DNA of 64,000 nt, taken from assembly GCF_900115755.1 (NCBI RefSeq), contig NZ_FOXQ01000016.1:35855-99854 (forward strand), written 5' to 3'. The number at the start of each line of letters is the position of its first letter. Within the stretch, counting starts at the first letter, position 1. A program made the translations under genes and the position numbers. This DNA is from Parafilimonas terrae (lineage in GTDB: Bacteria > Bacteroidota > Bacteroidia > Chitinophagales > Chitinophagaceae). The notes under the pieces are model-generated. The model did no database searches. It was not told the origin of the DNA and was given only the letters and a program-made list of their open reading frames with translations. Below are positions 34,148 to 44,104 of the stretch, piece by piece.

Positions 34148-36292
34148 ATGCTACATAAATCAATCATCACGCTTTGTTTTGTCGCAACAGTTTTTTTGGC
34201 TGCGGCGCAAAACCAGCCTGCATTTCGCAATGCTTCCCTGCCGGTTGAAACCAGGATAAATGACCTTTTACAACAGCTAACGCTTGAAGAAAAGATTTCT
34301 TTATTGGGAAATGAAAGTAAAGCCGTACCAAGGCTTGGCATTACTGCTTATAACTGGTGGAACGAAGCTTTGCATGGTGTGGCCAGGGCAGGCAATGCCA
34401 CCATATTTCCGCAGGCTATAGGCATGGCGGCAAGTTTCGATAATGCACTCTTAAAAGAATGCGCTGCAACTATTTCAACAGAAGCCAGGGCTAAATATAA
34501 TCTTGGTGCAAAGAAGGGAGAGCATCTTCAGTACATGGGACTTACTTTCTGGTCGCCAAACATTAATATTTTTCGCGATCCGCGATGGGGCCGCGGCCAG
34601 GAAACCTATGGTGAAGACCCTTTTCTCACAGCAACTATGGGCACTGCGTTTGTCACGGGTTTGCAGGGCGATGATCCGTTGCATTTAAAAGCGGCGGCCT
34701 GTGCAAAACATTATGCCGTGCATAGCGGCCCTGAAGCCGGGCGCCATTCATTTAATGCATTGGTTAGCGAAAAAGACCTTCGCGAAACATATTTATATGC
34801 ATTTAAAAAACTGGTTGATGCAAAGGTGGAAGCCGTTATGTGTGCTTATAACCGGGTGAACGATGAACCTTGCTGCACCAGCGAAACCTTATTGCACAAT
34901 ATCCTGCATAAGGAATGGAATTTCCAGGGGCATGTTGTTACAGACTGCGGCGCATTGAATGATATTTATACAAGGCATAAAACCTATCCAACCAGGCCCG
35001 AAGTAGCCGCCGCAGCTATTAAAGCAGGGCTTGACCTTGAATGCGGCAATGTGTTGCAGGCAGATGTGAAGAAAGCTGTTGATGAAAAATTACTTACCCA
35101 AACAGATGTTGACAATGCACTTGCACAGATATTAAAAACACAAATGAAGCTTGGCTTTTTTGATGACAGCAGCCTTTCGCCGTATAAAAATTTTGGCGAT
35201 GACAGTATTGCCAATAATTATCACCGAGCACTGGCAAGGTCAATGGCTGCGGAAAGTATGGTATTGCTGAAAAACGATAAGCAGGTATTGCCGCTCGATA
35301 AAAATAAATATCACCAGATAATGATAGTGGGCCCTAATGCCACTTCTGCAGATGCATTAATGGGCAATTATCATGGTGTAACCGGCAAGGCCGTAAACTT
35401 TGTTGAAGGCATAACCAACGCCGTGGATGCTGCTACGAGGATTGAATATGATATGGGCTGCAATTATGAAGATACCACGCACTTCGGCGGTATATGGGCT
35501 GCCGGCAATGCGGAAGTTACCATTGCTGTAGTAGGGTTTACACCCGTGTATGAAGGCGAAGAAGGCGATGCCTTTCTTGCCAAGGGCGGTGGCGACAGGA
35601 AAGATTTTTCTTTGCCTGCTGCCCATATAGCTTATTTAAAAGCCCTGCGCAAAGCAACCAAAACGCCGTTGATTGTTGTAATTACTTCCGGCAGCGCTGT
35701 TGATGTAAGTGCTATTAAAGATTATGCCGACGCCATTATATTGGCATGGTATCCCGGTGAAGAAGGCGGCAACGCGCTGGCTGATATTTTGTTTGGGAAA
35801 GTTTCTCCGTCAGGCCATTTACCGGTAACTTTTTACAACTCTTTCAACGATCTCCCGGATTATTCAAGCTATGCCATGAAAGGCAGGACTTACCGCTATT
35901 TTAACGGCCAGGTGCAATATCCTTTTGGCTTTGGCCTCAGCTATACCAGCTTTGATTATACATGGGCGAATAAACCTGTTGTAAATAAAGACAGCATTTC
36001 GTTTTCTGTAAACATAAAAAATACAGGGAAGTATAATGGCGATGATGTGGCGCAGGTGTACGTCAGTTATCCACAGTTGCCCGGTATGCCCTTAAAGGAA
36101 TTGAAGACGTTTAAGAAAATCAATTTGGCTGTAAATGAAGAAAAAACGGTGCAGTTTACCATTGCCTTAAGCGAACTGCAAAAATGGGATGATGAAAAGA
36201 ATGCCTGGAAGTTAAACAAGGGCGACTACACCATTACAGTGGGAGAAAATGCTGCAGATGCAAAACTTACATCTGCAGTTTCTGTAAAATAA
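34148..36292 (+). CDS. Glycoside hydrolase family 3 (beta-xylosidase/glucosidase type), secreted
   Basis: A 714-residue exported enzyme with a signal peptide ending LAAAQ. N-terminal catalytic barrel: FWSPNINIFRDPRWGRGQETYGEDP (around residue 135), KH at 187-188, and the nucleophile D266 in VVTDCGAL. The alpha/beta sandwich domain follows, then a C-terminal fibronectin-III-like domain ending in VGENAADAK. The subgroup resembles BxlA-like xylosidases that act on plant xylan or arabinan oligosaccharides, but specificity is inferred. Upstream genes (epimerase) are probably unrelated; the spacing of 32 bases allows cotranscription. Confidence 0.9.
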   Translation: MLHKSIITLCFVATVFLAAAQNQPAFRNASLPVETRINDLLQQLTLEEKISLLGNESKAVPRLGITAYNWWNEALHGVARAGNATIFPQAIGMAASFDNALLKECAATISTEARAKYNLGAKKGEHLQYMGLTFWSPNINIFRDPRWGRGQETYGEDPFLTATMGTAFVTGLQGDDPLHLKAAACAKHYAVHSGPEAGRHSFNALVSEKDLRETYLYAFKKLVDAKVEAVMCAYNRVNDEPCCTSETLLHNILHKEWNFQGHVVTDCGALNDIYTRHKTYPTRPEVAAAAIKAGLDLECGNVLQADVKKAVDEKLLTQTDVDNALAQILKTQMKLGFFDDSSLSPYKNFGDDSIANNYHRALARSMAAESMVLLKNDKQVLPLDKNKYHQIMIVGPNATSADALMGNYHGVTGKAVNFVEGITNAVDAATRIEYDMGCNYEDTTHFGGIWAAGNAEVTIAVVGFTPVYEGEEGDAFLAKGGGDRKDFSLPAAHIAYLKALRKATKTPLIVVITSGSAVDVSAIKDYADAIILAWYPGEEGGNALADILFGKVSPSGHLPVTFYNSFNDLPDYSSYAMKGRTYRYFNGQVQYPFGFGLSYTSFDYTWANKPVVNKDSISFSVNIKNTGKYNGDDVAQVYVSYPQLPGMPLKELKTFKKINLAVNEEKTVQFTIALSELQKWDDEKNAWKLNKGDYTITVGENAADAKLTSAVSVK

Positions 36293-36471
36293 AGTGTAAG
36301 CTTTTATTTACGGTAGGCACAAAGGCTATGTGGAATGCTTTGCTGAATAAGTATAACAGCGGCAACTTTATAATGCAAAACCGGAAACCGTAGATTTTCC
36401 CTATTTCTTCGATACGAAACGCTCAACATCTTTGTATGTGGGAGCTTAGTTATTGTTTATTGTATTTTTTG

Positions 36472-36876
36472 TTAGCCGGCAGATGTCCAATCTTCAATAA
36501 CAATTCCGTCAAGGCGGTCAAAGTCGCTCACGTTTTTTGTTATCAAAATCAGGTTGTTCAAAATTGCTGTTGTGCCTATTAGTAAATCAAAATCGTCTAA
36601 GATTTTACCTTTCGTTTTTAGTCGTGCTTTTTCTGCTGCGTAAATATCAAGCGCTGGGAAAATTGGAAGAATGTCAAACTTTGCCTGAAACGTTTCAAGT
36701 GTTTTTCTGTTCTTCTCTTTCTGAGTGCTTTTTGCAACTCCGTATTTCAATTCGGCAATCGTTATTTCAGACACGAAACAATTTTCAAAACCAACTTCGT
36801 CAATTTTGGTTTCAAGATCATACTTCCCGTTCAGGAAATAAGCACAAGTATTAGTGTCTAAAAGATACTTTTTCAC
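36472..36876 (-). CDS. Type II toxin, PIN-domain VapC family
   Basis: A 134-residue PIN-domain RNase. Acidic metal-binding residues are visible: D7 in LLDTNTCAYFLNG near the start, the E of SEITIAELKYGVAKS in the middle, and D in LDDFDLLIGTTAILNNLILITKN. The gene begins four bases inside the end of the upstream antitoxin gene, the usual arrangement for a toxin-antitoxin operon. Confidence 0.88.
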   Translation of the reverse strand: MKKYLLDTNTCAYFLNGKYDLETKIDEVGFENCFVSEITIAELKYGVAKSTQKEKNRKTLETFQAKFDILPIFPALDIYAAEKARLKTKGKILDDFDLLIGTTAILNNLILITKNVSDFDRLDGIVIEDWTSAG

Positions 36877-37118
36877 AAGTCGATTTCTTTACGGCTGAAT
36901 TTTCTTTCTTTTTTAAGTTCTTCAACAAATTCGTCAGCCGATTGGTCAATAACCAAAGCGCCAAACAAAGCTTTCCAGGAATTATCTTTTGCTTTTTTGG
37001 TTGTCTTCATTGACTTTGAGAGTCGTGCTATAAGCTCCAATTTGTTGTTAGGGCTTAGATTTCTAAGCAATGCATAGTAGCTGTCAACTAAGTTTGTATT
37101 TATATCTGTGGGTCTCAT
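36873..37118 (-). CDS. Antitoxin of the VapC pair
   Basis: An 81-residue protein just upstream of the PIN toxin on the same strand, overlapping it by four bases. It is helical and charged, with LSPNNKLELIARLSKSM in the first half and DEFVEELKKERKFSRKEIDL at the C-terminus, which would wrap around the toxin. No family named by me with certainty; assignment rests on position, size and composition. It is likely autoregulated, but I see no clear operator palindrome at its start. Confidence 0.75.
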   Translation of the reverse strand: MRPTDINTNLVDSYYALLRNLSPNNKLELIARLSKSMKTTKKAKDNSWKALFGALVIDQSADEFVEELKKERKFSRKEIDL

Positions 37119-37412
37119 TTTTTGTTATTCTATATGCTGTAAAGGTAAGAAATTGCCACCTGTTGCATCATTTGTAAAGCGAATTAGCGGTTTTGGAAAA
37201 TTGGAATATTGTCATTGAGTTAGACGCTTTGTCTAATGAAAGTTGCATTAATACAGGCCGTCCGTTTGCAGTGCCATAAGCGATAAGTTGATGTCCGTTC
37301 CTTTGTCTTTCTTAAAATTAATTTTAAGCAAAATTAATTTTGTAACCTTTTACTTCTTTTTCAGCAAATGGCTCTTTCTTGAACTTTTCAGGTTTCGCAG
37401 TAATACACACCT
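37119..37412. other. Intergenic region with two abutting AT palindromes
   Basis: Between the antitoxin (minus) and the esterase (minus). It holds two adjoining perfect palindromes, CTTAAAATTAATTTTAAG (37311-37328) and CAAAATTAATTTTG (37329-37342). No ORF of substance. It could hold the toxin-antitoxin promoter region. Confidence 0.6.
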
Positions 37413-38174
37413 TTATTTCCGCTGCCTGAACATCCATTCAATGGCAAGTTTATTATTGTATGCAGCCAGCCAGGAAAAATGGCCTGTTTCGGGATACATG
37501 GAAAAACCCGGGTGAGCTCCTGCATTCATTAATGCCTGCAGCATATCAACTGAAAACTGCGGGTTCACCGTGCCGTCTTCAGAACCGTGTGCAATCCAGA
37601 TTGGAATATGTGCAATAGATGCAGCTTTCGATGTATCGCCGCCGCCGCAAACAGGCATAGCCGCCGCGAATAAATCAGGATAACGTTCAATCGCGTCAAA
37701 AGTGCCAAAGCCACCCATTGATAAGCCTGTTATATAAATGCGGCTGGTATCTATTGACGGGTTATTTTTCATTTGCTGTATCAATCCTATCAGCAGCTCC
37801 ATTGGTTTTGATGGGGCAGGCTGCAAAGCCATTGCACGGTTGGCATTGGTACGGTTAAAATTAGACCAGGCCATTCCTTTGGGACATTGGGGCGCAATTA
37901 CAAATGCAGGGTGCATGGTCATCATTTCATCTGTGGCGAAACTCATCACGCCCCATTTTAACTGCGCATCATTATCATTACCACGTTCGCCGGAGCCATG
38001 CAGGAAAATAACAAGTGGGTACTTGCGGCCGGGGTCAGAATCGGGGAATAACAACCGGTAATTTAAGGTGTCTCCTTTACTTACAAAATGTTCAGCGCTG
38101 AAGCGTGATGGCTGTGCTTTTACAACTATGCATGCACTGCAAAAAATAGCGATGAGTAATGCTGACCTTTTCAT
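37413..38174 (-). CDS. Secreted alpha/beta-hydrolase (esterase/peptidase-like)
   Basis: A 253-residue secreted hydrolase with a signal peptide ending VVKAQ. The oxyanion region VIFLHGSGERG, the nucleophile elbow G-L-S-M-G with S152, D200 in HGSEDGTVNP and H232 in ETGHFSW form a full triad. The pattern is that of the feruloyl esterase / polyhydroxybutyrate-depolymerase-like and prolyl-oligopeptidase-related group. Natural substrate unknown; ester-linked plant polysaccharides are plausible given the GH3 neighbour. Confidence 0.85.
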   Translation of the reverse strand: MKRSALLIAIFCSACIVVKAQPSRFSAEHFVSKGDTLNYRLLFPDSDPGRKYPLVIFLHGSGERGNDNDAQLKWGVMSFATDEMMTMHPAFVIAPQCPKGMAWSNFNRTNANRAMALQPAPSKPMELLIGLIQQMKNNPSIDTSRIYITGLSMGGFGTFDAIERYPDLFAAAMPVCGGGDTSKAASIAHIPIWIAHGSEDGTVNPQFSVDMLQALMNAGAHPGFSMYPETGHFSWLAAYNNKLAIEWMFRQRK

Positions 38175-38422
38175 TGGCTTTTATTTTTAAAATCGTTTTA
38201 ATTTGATTGCTGATCGTGATTGATAGCATGTTTTAATTCAATCATCAATATTACATAATTATAAAGAATGCATGAGAGGTGCTATGCTGTTGAATTTCCG
38301 GCCAGGCTTCTTTTACGGGCCTGCCAGCACTCAACAAACAGGTTTTCTTTTCAAAGAATCTTACCATGCACAGGCCTATAAAAACATTACAAACGTTTAT
38401 TTTGTATGAATAAAATACGGCT

Positions 38423-39931
38423 ATGAAAAAATTACCGCTACTTATCTGTCTAACCTTTTTTCTTTTTAATGCATATACACAAAATGCACCTTATCAAAAA
38501 GCAATAAAAAGTTTTGACGCATTTGCACAAAATGCCATGCAGTTATGGAAAACGCCCGGCTTTTCTGTAGTAATAGTAAAAGACAATAAGATTGTTTTTA
38601 ATAAAGGTTATGGTGTGAAAGATATTGCAACGAGGGCGCCGTTTGAAACGTCAACGCTTTCTATCTGCGCCTCTACCACCAAGGCGATGACGGCTGTATG
38701 TATGGGCATGCTGGTGGATGCGGGAAAAGTTAGCTGGACGGATAAAGTAAGTGATATTTATCCCGAACTGAAATTGTATGATAACTATGCCGCCAGCGAG
38801 CTTACGGTAAAAGACCTGTTTACGCATAACACCGGTTTGGGCAATGCCGACCTGCTCTGGGTTTTTGATTACAATATGGATACTGTAATTCACCAAATGC
38901 GGTATATAAAACCTGCTTACTCGTTCCGCTCTTCTTTTGTTTATCAAAACCTGATGTATATAGTGGCGGGTGAAGTAATACATAAAGTTTCAGGCATTCC
39001 TTGGGAAAGGTTTATTAAAGACAGTTTGTTTGCAAGGCTTGGCATGAACAATACTTTTCCCAATTACAGGCAATCGCTGGTAAGCAATAACCACATTACA
39101 ACACATTATATGTATGAAGACAGCGTGGTGGAAACCATTCCTTTTATCGACAGCAAAACCATTGATGCCGCCGGCGGCGTTTGGAGCTGTACAGATGATA
39201 TGGGCAAATGGATAAATTTTATGCTCGACAGCGCCAGGGTTAATGGCAAACGTTTATTAAAACAGGATACATATTCGGAATTATTCAAACCGCAATCTAT
39301 AGTTACGGAAGATGAATTTTATCCAACCAAACAATTAACGCATACGCACTGGACTACGTATGGCCTTGGCTGGTTCCAGGAAGATTATAAAGGCCGCATG
39401 GTGCAGTTTCATACCGGCAGCCTTGATGGCGCGGTGGCTATTGCAGGATTAATACCGGATGAAAATTTTGGTGTGTATGTATTTGCCAATATGGACCATA
39501 CGGAAATACGCCACGCTTTAATGTATAAAGCCATGGACCTTTTTGTTTTTAATGATGATAATACTAACTGGAGCAAGGAACTTTATCAGCTTTATGCCGC
39601 CCGCTTTGCGGCTAATAAAAAAAGAGAAGCGCAAAGAGATTCTGCAAGGGTTTCAAATACCAAACCTTCGCTTGAGCTGAAAGATTATGCGGGCAGTTAT
39701 CATAACGAATTATACGGCAATGCAGGCATTGTATTGCAGGGCGATTCTCTTGTAGCAAAATTTCCCAATAATATCAATGTTGATTTAAGCCACTGGAATT
39801 ATGATACTTTTCTCGGCAGGTTTGAATACAAATGGTATGGCAAAGATTTGATGCGTTTTTCTTTAAATGAAGAAGGCAAAGTAAGCAGCTTTAATTTTCT
39901 CGGAATTGAATATGATAAGAGAGATGAATAA
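38423..39931 (+). CDS. Serine hydrolase, class C beta-lactamase fold with C-terminal DUF3471
   Basis: A 502-residue exported protein with a signal peptide ending NAYTQ. The penicillin-binding-protein fold shows S84-x-x-K87 (STTK), Y174-x-N176 (YQN), and an H-T-G-like FHTGSLDG replacing K-T-G. The last 95 or so residues form a separate small domain of the DUF3471 type. It is probably a D-amino-acid esterase or peptidase of the cell envelope rather than a beta-lactamase. Length fits the two-domain group. Confidence 0.88.
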   Translation: MKKLPLLICLTFFLFNAYTQNAPYQKAIKSFDAFAQNAMQLWKTPGFSVVIVKDNKIVFNKGYGVKDIATRAPFETSTLSICASTTKAMTAVCMGMLVDAGKVSWTDKVSDIYPELKLYDNYAASELTVKDLFTHNTGLGNADLLWVFDYNMDTVIHQMRYIKPAYSFRSSFVYQNLMYIVAGEVIHKVSGIPWERFIKDSLFARLGMNNTFPNYRQSLVSNNHITTHYMYEDSVVETIPFIDSKTIDAAGGVWSCTDDMGKWINFMLDSARVNGKRLLKQDTYSELFKPQSIVTEDEFYPTKQLTHTHWTTYGLGWFQEDYKGRMVQFHTGSLDGAVAIAGLIPDENFGVYVFANMDHTEIRHALMYKAMDLFVFNDDNTNWSKELYQLYAARFAANKKREAQRDSARVSNTKPSLELKDYAGSYHNELYGNAGIVLQGDSLVAKFPNNINVDLSHWNYDTFLGRFEYKWYGKDLMRFSLNEEGKVSSFNFLGIEYDKRDE

Positions 39932-39968
39932 GCACAAAAAGATCATTGGCCGAAACTGCTGTTGATAA

Positions 39969-40003
39969 TAAACCCCGGAGGTTTCAAAAACCTTCGGGGT
40001 TTT
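39969..40003 (+). terminator. Intrinsic terminator after the serine hydrolase gene
   Basis: Hairpin with arms AACCCCGGAGGTT and AACCTTCGGGGTT (one G-U) followed by TTT, about 40 bases after the stop codon; it can serve the convergent dehydrogenase gene as well. Confidence 0.75.
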
Positions 40004-40058
40004 AGCCGCCATATACTATTTGCTTAAACAGCCATAATAAATAGCCCATAAAAAGCCA

Positions 40059-41051
40059 TCAGCCTTTTACTTCATTTACAAGCGTTTCGCCATTTTCAAA
40101 ATCGGATAGGTTTTGTAATGTAATGGTTGCAATCTGTTCTAATGCTTCGCCTGTAAAAAATGCCTGGTGGGCGGTAACCAATACGTTTGGGAAAGTCATC
40201 AGCCTTGCAAATATTTCATCCTGCATAATTTCTTCTGAAAGATCGCGGAAGAAAATATTGGTTTCCTGTTCATATACGTCAATACCAAGATAACCCAGCT
40301 TCTGATCTTTTAATGCTTTAATGGCGTCTTGCGTATTTACCAGTGCGCCGCGGCCGGTATTAATCAGCATTACACCGTTCTTCATTTTAGTAAAGGCGCT
40401 TTCATTAATGATGTGTTTTGTTTCGGGTGTAAGCGGGCAATGCAAAGAGATAATATCAGACTGCTTAAGCAATTCATCAAGGCTTACATATTGAACGCCT
40501 TTATGCTTTAATTCATCTGATGCATACACATCATACGCTACAACATGGCATCCAAAACCAAGCATGATATTGCAAAATGCTTTGCCTATAATGCCTGTGC
40601 CAATTACACCAACTGTTTTATTGTGCAGGTTAAAACCAGTGAGTTTTTCCAGTGAAAAATTACTTTCCCTTACCCGGTTATAAGCTTTATGTGTTTTTCT
40701 GTTTAGGGTAAGAATAAGCGCCACCGCATGTTCTGCAACGGCTTCAGGAGAATAAGCCGGTACGCGTACCACTTTAATATTGTTGGCTTGTGCCGCAGCA
40801 ATATCAACATTATTAAAACCGGCGCAGCGCAGGGCAATAACCTTAATGCCGTTTGCCGCAATTTTTTCAATCGTTTCTTTGTCAAGATTATCATTCACAA
40901 AAACACAAACGCCATCAAAGCCAAGCGTAAGGTTGGATGTGTCTTTGTTAAGGCCGGTTTCAAAATACGTAATGCTGAGATGATAATTTTTATTGATCCT
41001 GTCGAAATAGTCCTTATCATAACCCTTAGCGCTGAATAAGGCGATCTTCAT
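40059..41051 (-). CDS. D-lactate dehydrogenase-like 2-hydroxyacid dehydrogenase
   Basis: A 330-residue NAD-dependent enzyme of the D-2-hydroxyacid dehydrogenase family, resembling fermentative D-lactate dehydrogenase. The nucleotide-binding GTGIIGKAF motif follows VGV, the catalytic Arg lies in LINTGRGALVNT, and the catalytic His in VTAHQAFFT. Start KIALFSAKGYDKDYF matches the LdhA subgroup. Cytoplasmic; pyruvate as substrate is likely but not proven. Confidence 0.9.
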   Translation of the reverse strand: MKIALFSAKGYDKDYFDRINKNYHLSITYFETGLNKDTSNLTLGFDGVCVFVNDNLDKETIEKIAANGIKVIALRCAGFNNVDIAAAQANNIKVVRVPAYSPEAVAEHAVALILTLNRKTHKAYNRVRESNFSLEKLTGFNLHNKTVGVIGTGIIGKAFCNIMLGFGCHVVAYDVYASDELKHKGVQYVSLDELLKQSDIISLHCPLTPETKHIINESAFTKMKNGVMLINTGRGALVNTQDAIKALKDQKLGYLGIDVYEQETNIFFRDLSEEIMQDEIFARLMTFPNVLVTAHQAFFTGEALEQIATITLQNLSDFENGETLVNEVKG

Positions 41052-41171
41052 TGTAATAATATTTTAATTGATAGAGAACTGCGGGGAGTTGTGAATGGTG
41101 AGTTGTGAGTGCGGTATTCACGTAGCCGATAGCTCACAGCTACTCACCATTCATCACTCACCACTCACACT

Positions 41172-42716
41172 TTAAAACCAGCTCTTTCGTTTACGGCTGC
41201 TGCCGCCTAAACCCAATGCGCCCAGTATGCTTCGTGTAATTACAGAAGCCGCAGTACGTTCAGCCTGGCGCATAGCGGGTGAATCGAAAATGCTTTTTTC
41301 TTTAACCTGCCGGGTTTGCTTTTGCTGCCGGGCAGCTTGTGCCTGCTGCTGCCTTTCTGCCGCCACCTGTAATTTTTCGTTTAATATTTCATAAGCGCTC
41401 TGGCTGTTTATTTCCCGGTTATATTTATTTACAAGTTTGCTTTTGGCAACTAACATATCTATTTCATTCTCGTTTAAAACATCCATGCGGCTGCGCGGCG
41501 GGCAAAGCATGGTATGTACCAGCGGCGTGGGAATACCTTTTTCATTCAATGTTGTTATGAGGGCTTCGCCGGTGCCGAGCTGTGTAAGTAAATCTTCTGT
41601 TTTATAGAAACTTGTTTCAGGAAAATTTTCTGCCGCTTTTTTTATGGTCTTTCTGTCGGCGGCAGTAAAGGCCCGCAATGCATGCTGCACCTTTAGGGCA
41701 AGCTGGCTTAATATGGAAGCGGGCACATCCTGCGGGTTTTGTGTGCAGAAGAAAATGCCCACGCCTTTGGAGCGTATGAGTTTAATGATGGTTTCTATTT
41801 GTTGCAGCAGCGCATCAGTTGCTTCTTCAAAAATAAGGTGCGCTTCATCAATAAACATTACAAGCTTAGGCCTGTCCAGGTCGCCTTCTTCGGGGCAGGT
41901 GGCATATAGCTCTGCCAGCATTTGCAGCATGAAGGTTGAAAAAAGTTTTGGCCTGCTTTGCATATCTGTTACACGGAGAATATTAATCATGCCGCGGCCG
42001 TCATCGCCTATGCGCATCAGGTCGTCAATTTCAAAGCTGGGTTCTCCAAAAAATATATCTGCGCCCTGCTGCTGCAGTTCTATTACTTTGCGTAAAATGG
42101 TGCCTGTTGTGGCAGATGAAATATTGCCATACATTTTGCCCAGTTCATCCTTGCCCTCATTGGCTGCATATTGTAATATTTTGATGAAATCCTTGAGGTC
42201 GAGCAGCGGAAGTTTATTGTCATCACAATATTTAAACAACATGGCAACCACGCCGCCCTGCGTATCATTCAGCCCGAGAATTTTGCTTAACAATATGGGC
42301 CCGAACTCCGTTACCGTAGCCCTTAATCTTATTCCCTTTTCATTGCTGAGCGTAAGCAGCTCAACCGGGAAGCCCGTTGGTACATAATTTATATTAAGCA
42401 GTTTTATACGTTCGGCAAGTTTATCGTTTACGGCGCCGGCTTCAGCAATACCGCTTAAGTCGCCTTTAATATCCATCATTACAACCGGCACGCTGGCATC
42501 GCTTAAAAATTCGCTAAGCAACTGTAATGTTTTGGTTTTACCTGTACCGGTAGCACCGGCAATAAGACCGTGGCGGTTAAGCATGCGCAACGGGAGAGAC
42601 ACGTCAGCGCCCGGCACAACCTGGCCATCAAGCATGCCGCAGCCTATTTTAATATGATCTCCTTTAAAACTATAGCCATTGTTTACAGCAGCCAGGAATT
42701 CGTTAGATGAAGCCAT
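41172..42716 (-). CDS. HerA-like ATPase, DUF853 family
   Basis: A 514-residue ATPase of the HerA/FtsK superfamily, DUF853 type (YjgR in E. coli). Walker A GATGTGKTKTL at about residue 54 and Walker B VMFIDEAHLIFEEA, with the conserved QNPQDVPASILSQL, are present. The last 60 residues are Q- and R-rich and basic, an extension of unknown role. Function is not established; a DNA-translocation role is inferred from the fold. Length is normal. Confidence 0.88.
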   Translation of the reverse strand: MASSNEFLAAVNNGYSFKGDHIKIGCGMLDGQVVPGADVSLPLRMLNRHGLIAGATGTGKTKTLQLLSEFLSDASVPVVMMDIKGDLSGIAEAGAVNDKLAERIKLLNINYVPTGFPVELLTLSNEKGIRLRATVTEFGPILLSKILGLNDTQGGVVAMLFKYCDDNKLPLLDLKDFIKILQYAANEGKDELGKMYGNISSATTGTILRKVIELQQQGADIFFGEPSFEIDDLMRIGDDGRGMINILRVTDMQSRPKLFSTFMLQMLAELYATCPEEGDLDRPKLVMFIDEAHLIFEEATDALLQQIETIIKLIRSKGVGIFFCTQNPQDVPASILSQLALKVQHALRAFTAADRKTIKKAAENFPETSFYKTEDLLTQLGTGEALITTLNEKGIPTPLVHTMLCPPRSRMDVLNENEIDMLVAKSKLVNKYNREINSQSAYEILNEKLQVAAERQQQAQAARQQKQTRQVKEKSIFDSPAMRQAERTAASVITRSILGALGLGGSSRKRKSWF

Positions 42717-42907
42717 TGTATTTTTTTGGGAAAGATAGGAGATTGAAAGGTTGTGATAAAATTTTAAGTGCTGTTTCGCAGCATCAGTTTATCCTTCTTT
42801 TTAAGTTTATTGAATGAGATAAAATAAAATGGATAAGAAGGGCTATCGCAGTTTAATATAACGAATAAAGCCTGTTGTTTATTTATAACAGCAAAACCTT
42901 TTGCCAT

Positions 42908-42915
42908 TACATTTG
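42908..42915 (+). promoter_or_regulatory. Promoter-like -7 box (TACATTTG)
   Basis: Matches TAnnTTTG and lies 20 bases before the start codon of the PD40 gene. No -33 TTG at normal spacing. Confidence 0.45.
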
Positions 42916-42935
42916 TAAGGATTAAATCTTGCAAC

Positions 42936-44021
42936 ATGTATTCTTTTAAATTAATAAGGTGCACAGCGCTTTTTTTTATTGCAGGCATAATAACCAAAAG
43001 CGTAAAAGCGCAAAGCGCCGATAGCTTAATATATCCCGATGAAAAACATTTTAAAAATATTCAACAGCTCACTTTTAATGGCGATAATGCAGAAGCCTAC
43101 TGGAGTTATGATGATAAGCAGGTGATTTTTCAGCGGAAGTATGAAAAGGAAGGCATTATGTGCGACAGGATGTTTATTGGCAATATACCTGAAAAGGGAA
43201 AACAGTTTGTATTTAAACAATTGAGCAGCGGCCTTGGCCGCACTACCTGTGGTTATTTTTTGCCGGGCGGAACAGAGGTAGTGTATGCTTCAACGCACCT
43301 GGGCGGAGATAGCTGCCCGCCGGTGCCCGACCGTGCACAATATGGCAACCGCTACCTGTGGCCGGTGTATGGCAGCTATGATATTTTCCTGGCTGATACT
43401 TCAGGTAAAATAATTAAACAGCTTACCAAAACAAACGGCTATGATGCTGAAGCAACCTTATCTCCCGATGGTAAAAAAATGATCTTTACCTCTGACCGTA
43501 ACGGTGATCTTGATTTATATGTAATGGATCTCGCAACTGAAAAAGTTATGCAAATTACACATGAGCTGGGGTATGACGGCGGTGCATGGTTTAGTCCTGA
43601 CGGTACTAAAATAATATGGCGTGCCAGCAGGCCAAAAACGCCTGAAGATATTAAGGATTATAAAGACCTTTTATCGAAAGGGCTTGTTGCGCCAACGCAG
43701 ATGGAAGTGTTTATTGCCAATGCTGATGGCAGCCATCAGCAGCAAATAACTTCATTGGGGCAGGCAAACTGGGCGCCCAATTTTACACCGGATGGCAAAC
43801 GCATTATTTTTTGCAGTAATTATGAATACAAGCACGGCTTTCCTTTCAATATGTATTTAATGAATTTGGATGGCAGCGGGCTTGAAAAGATTTCGCATGG
43901 TAATGGTTTTGATGCTTTTCCCATGTTTAGCTATGATGGTAAAAAATTAATGTTTTCCTCAAACCGCAGCAGTGGCGGCGGGTATGATATTAATTTGTTT
44001 ATGGTTGACTGGGAGGAATAA
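42936..44021 (+). CDS. PD40/TolB-like beta-propeller protein, exported
   Basis: A 361-residue exported protein (signal peptide ending KSVKAQ) built of beta-propeller blades of the WD40-like PD40 type. Repeated motifs of the form LSPDGKKMIFTSDRNGDLDLYVMDL, then FSPDGTKIIWRA and FTPDGKRIIFCS, then FSYDGKKLMFSSNR are clearly seen. Such propellers occur in TolB and in dipeptidyl-peptidase-type proteins; no peptidase domain is attached here. Role unknown, probably protein-protein interaction in the envelope. Confidence 0.85.
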   Translation: MYSFKLIRCTALFFIAGIITKSVKAQSADSLIYPDEKHFKNIQQLTFNGDNAEAYWSYDDKQVIFQRKYEKEGIMCDRMFIGNIPEKGKQFVFKQLSSGLGRTTCGYFLPGGTEVVYASTHLGGDSCPPVPDRAQYGNRYLWPVYGSYDIFLADTSGKIIKQLTKTNGYDAEATLSPDGKKMIFTSDRNGDLDLYVMDLATEKVMQITHELGYDGGAWFSPDGTKIIWRASRPKTPEDIKDYKDLLSKGLVAPTQMEVFIANADGSHQQQITSLGQANWAPNFTPDGKRIIFCSNYEYKHGFPFNMYLMNLDGSGLEKISHGNGFDAFPMFSYDGKKLMFSSNRSSGGGYDINLFMVDWEE

Positions 44022-44074
44022 GGAGCCGCTCGCAGCTTGTGTGCTGCCGCTCATAGCTTATAACCAACAATGCT

Positions 44075-44082
44075 TACATTTG
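44075..44082 (+). promoter_or_regulatory. Promoter-like -7 box (TACATTTG)
   Basis: TAnnTTTG match, 22 bases before the ATG of the small membrane protein; no -33 TTG at the usual distance. Confidence 0.4.
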
Positions 44083-44104
44083 ACAAATTCAAACTCATCA
44101 AATC

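Noticed and set aside
37288..37515. A 75-codon plus-strand ORF near the esterase 3' end
   Set aside because: Half is antisense to the esterase; the rest is AT-rich palindromic intergenic DNA.
41644..42387. A 247-codon plus-strand ORF over the HerA-like gene
   Set aside because: It lies wholly inside the minus-strand ATPase gene, whose Walker motifs are intact; the shadow ORF is Ser/Cys/Met-rich with no family pattern.
42764..42907. A 47-codon minus-strand ORF upstream of the PD40 gene
   Set aside because: It covers the promoter-like box of the PD40 gene, and shows no recognisable features.
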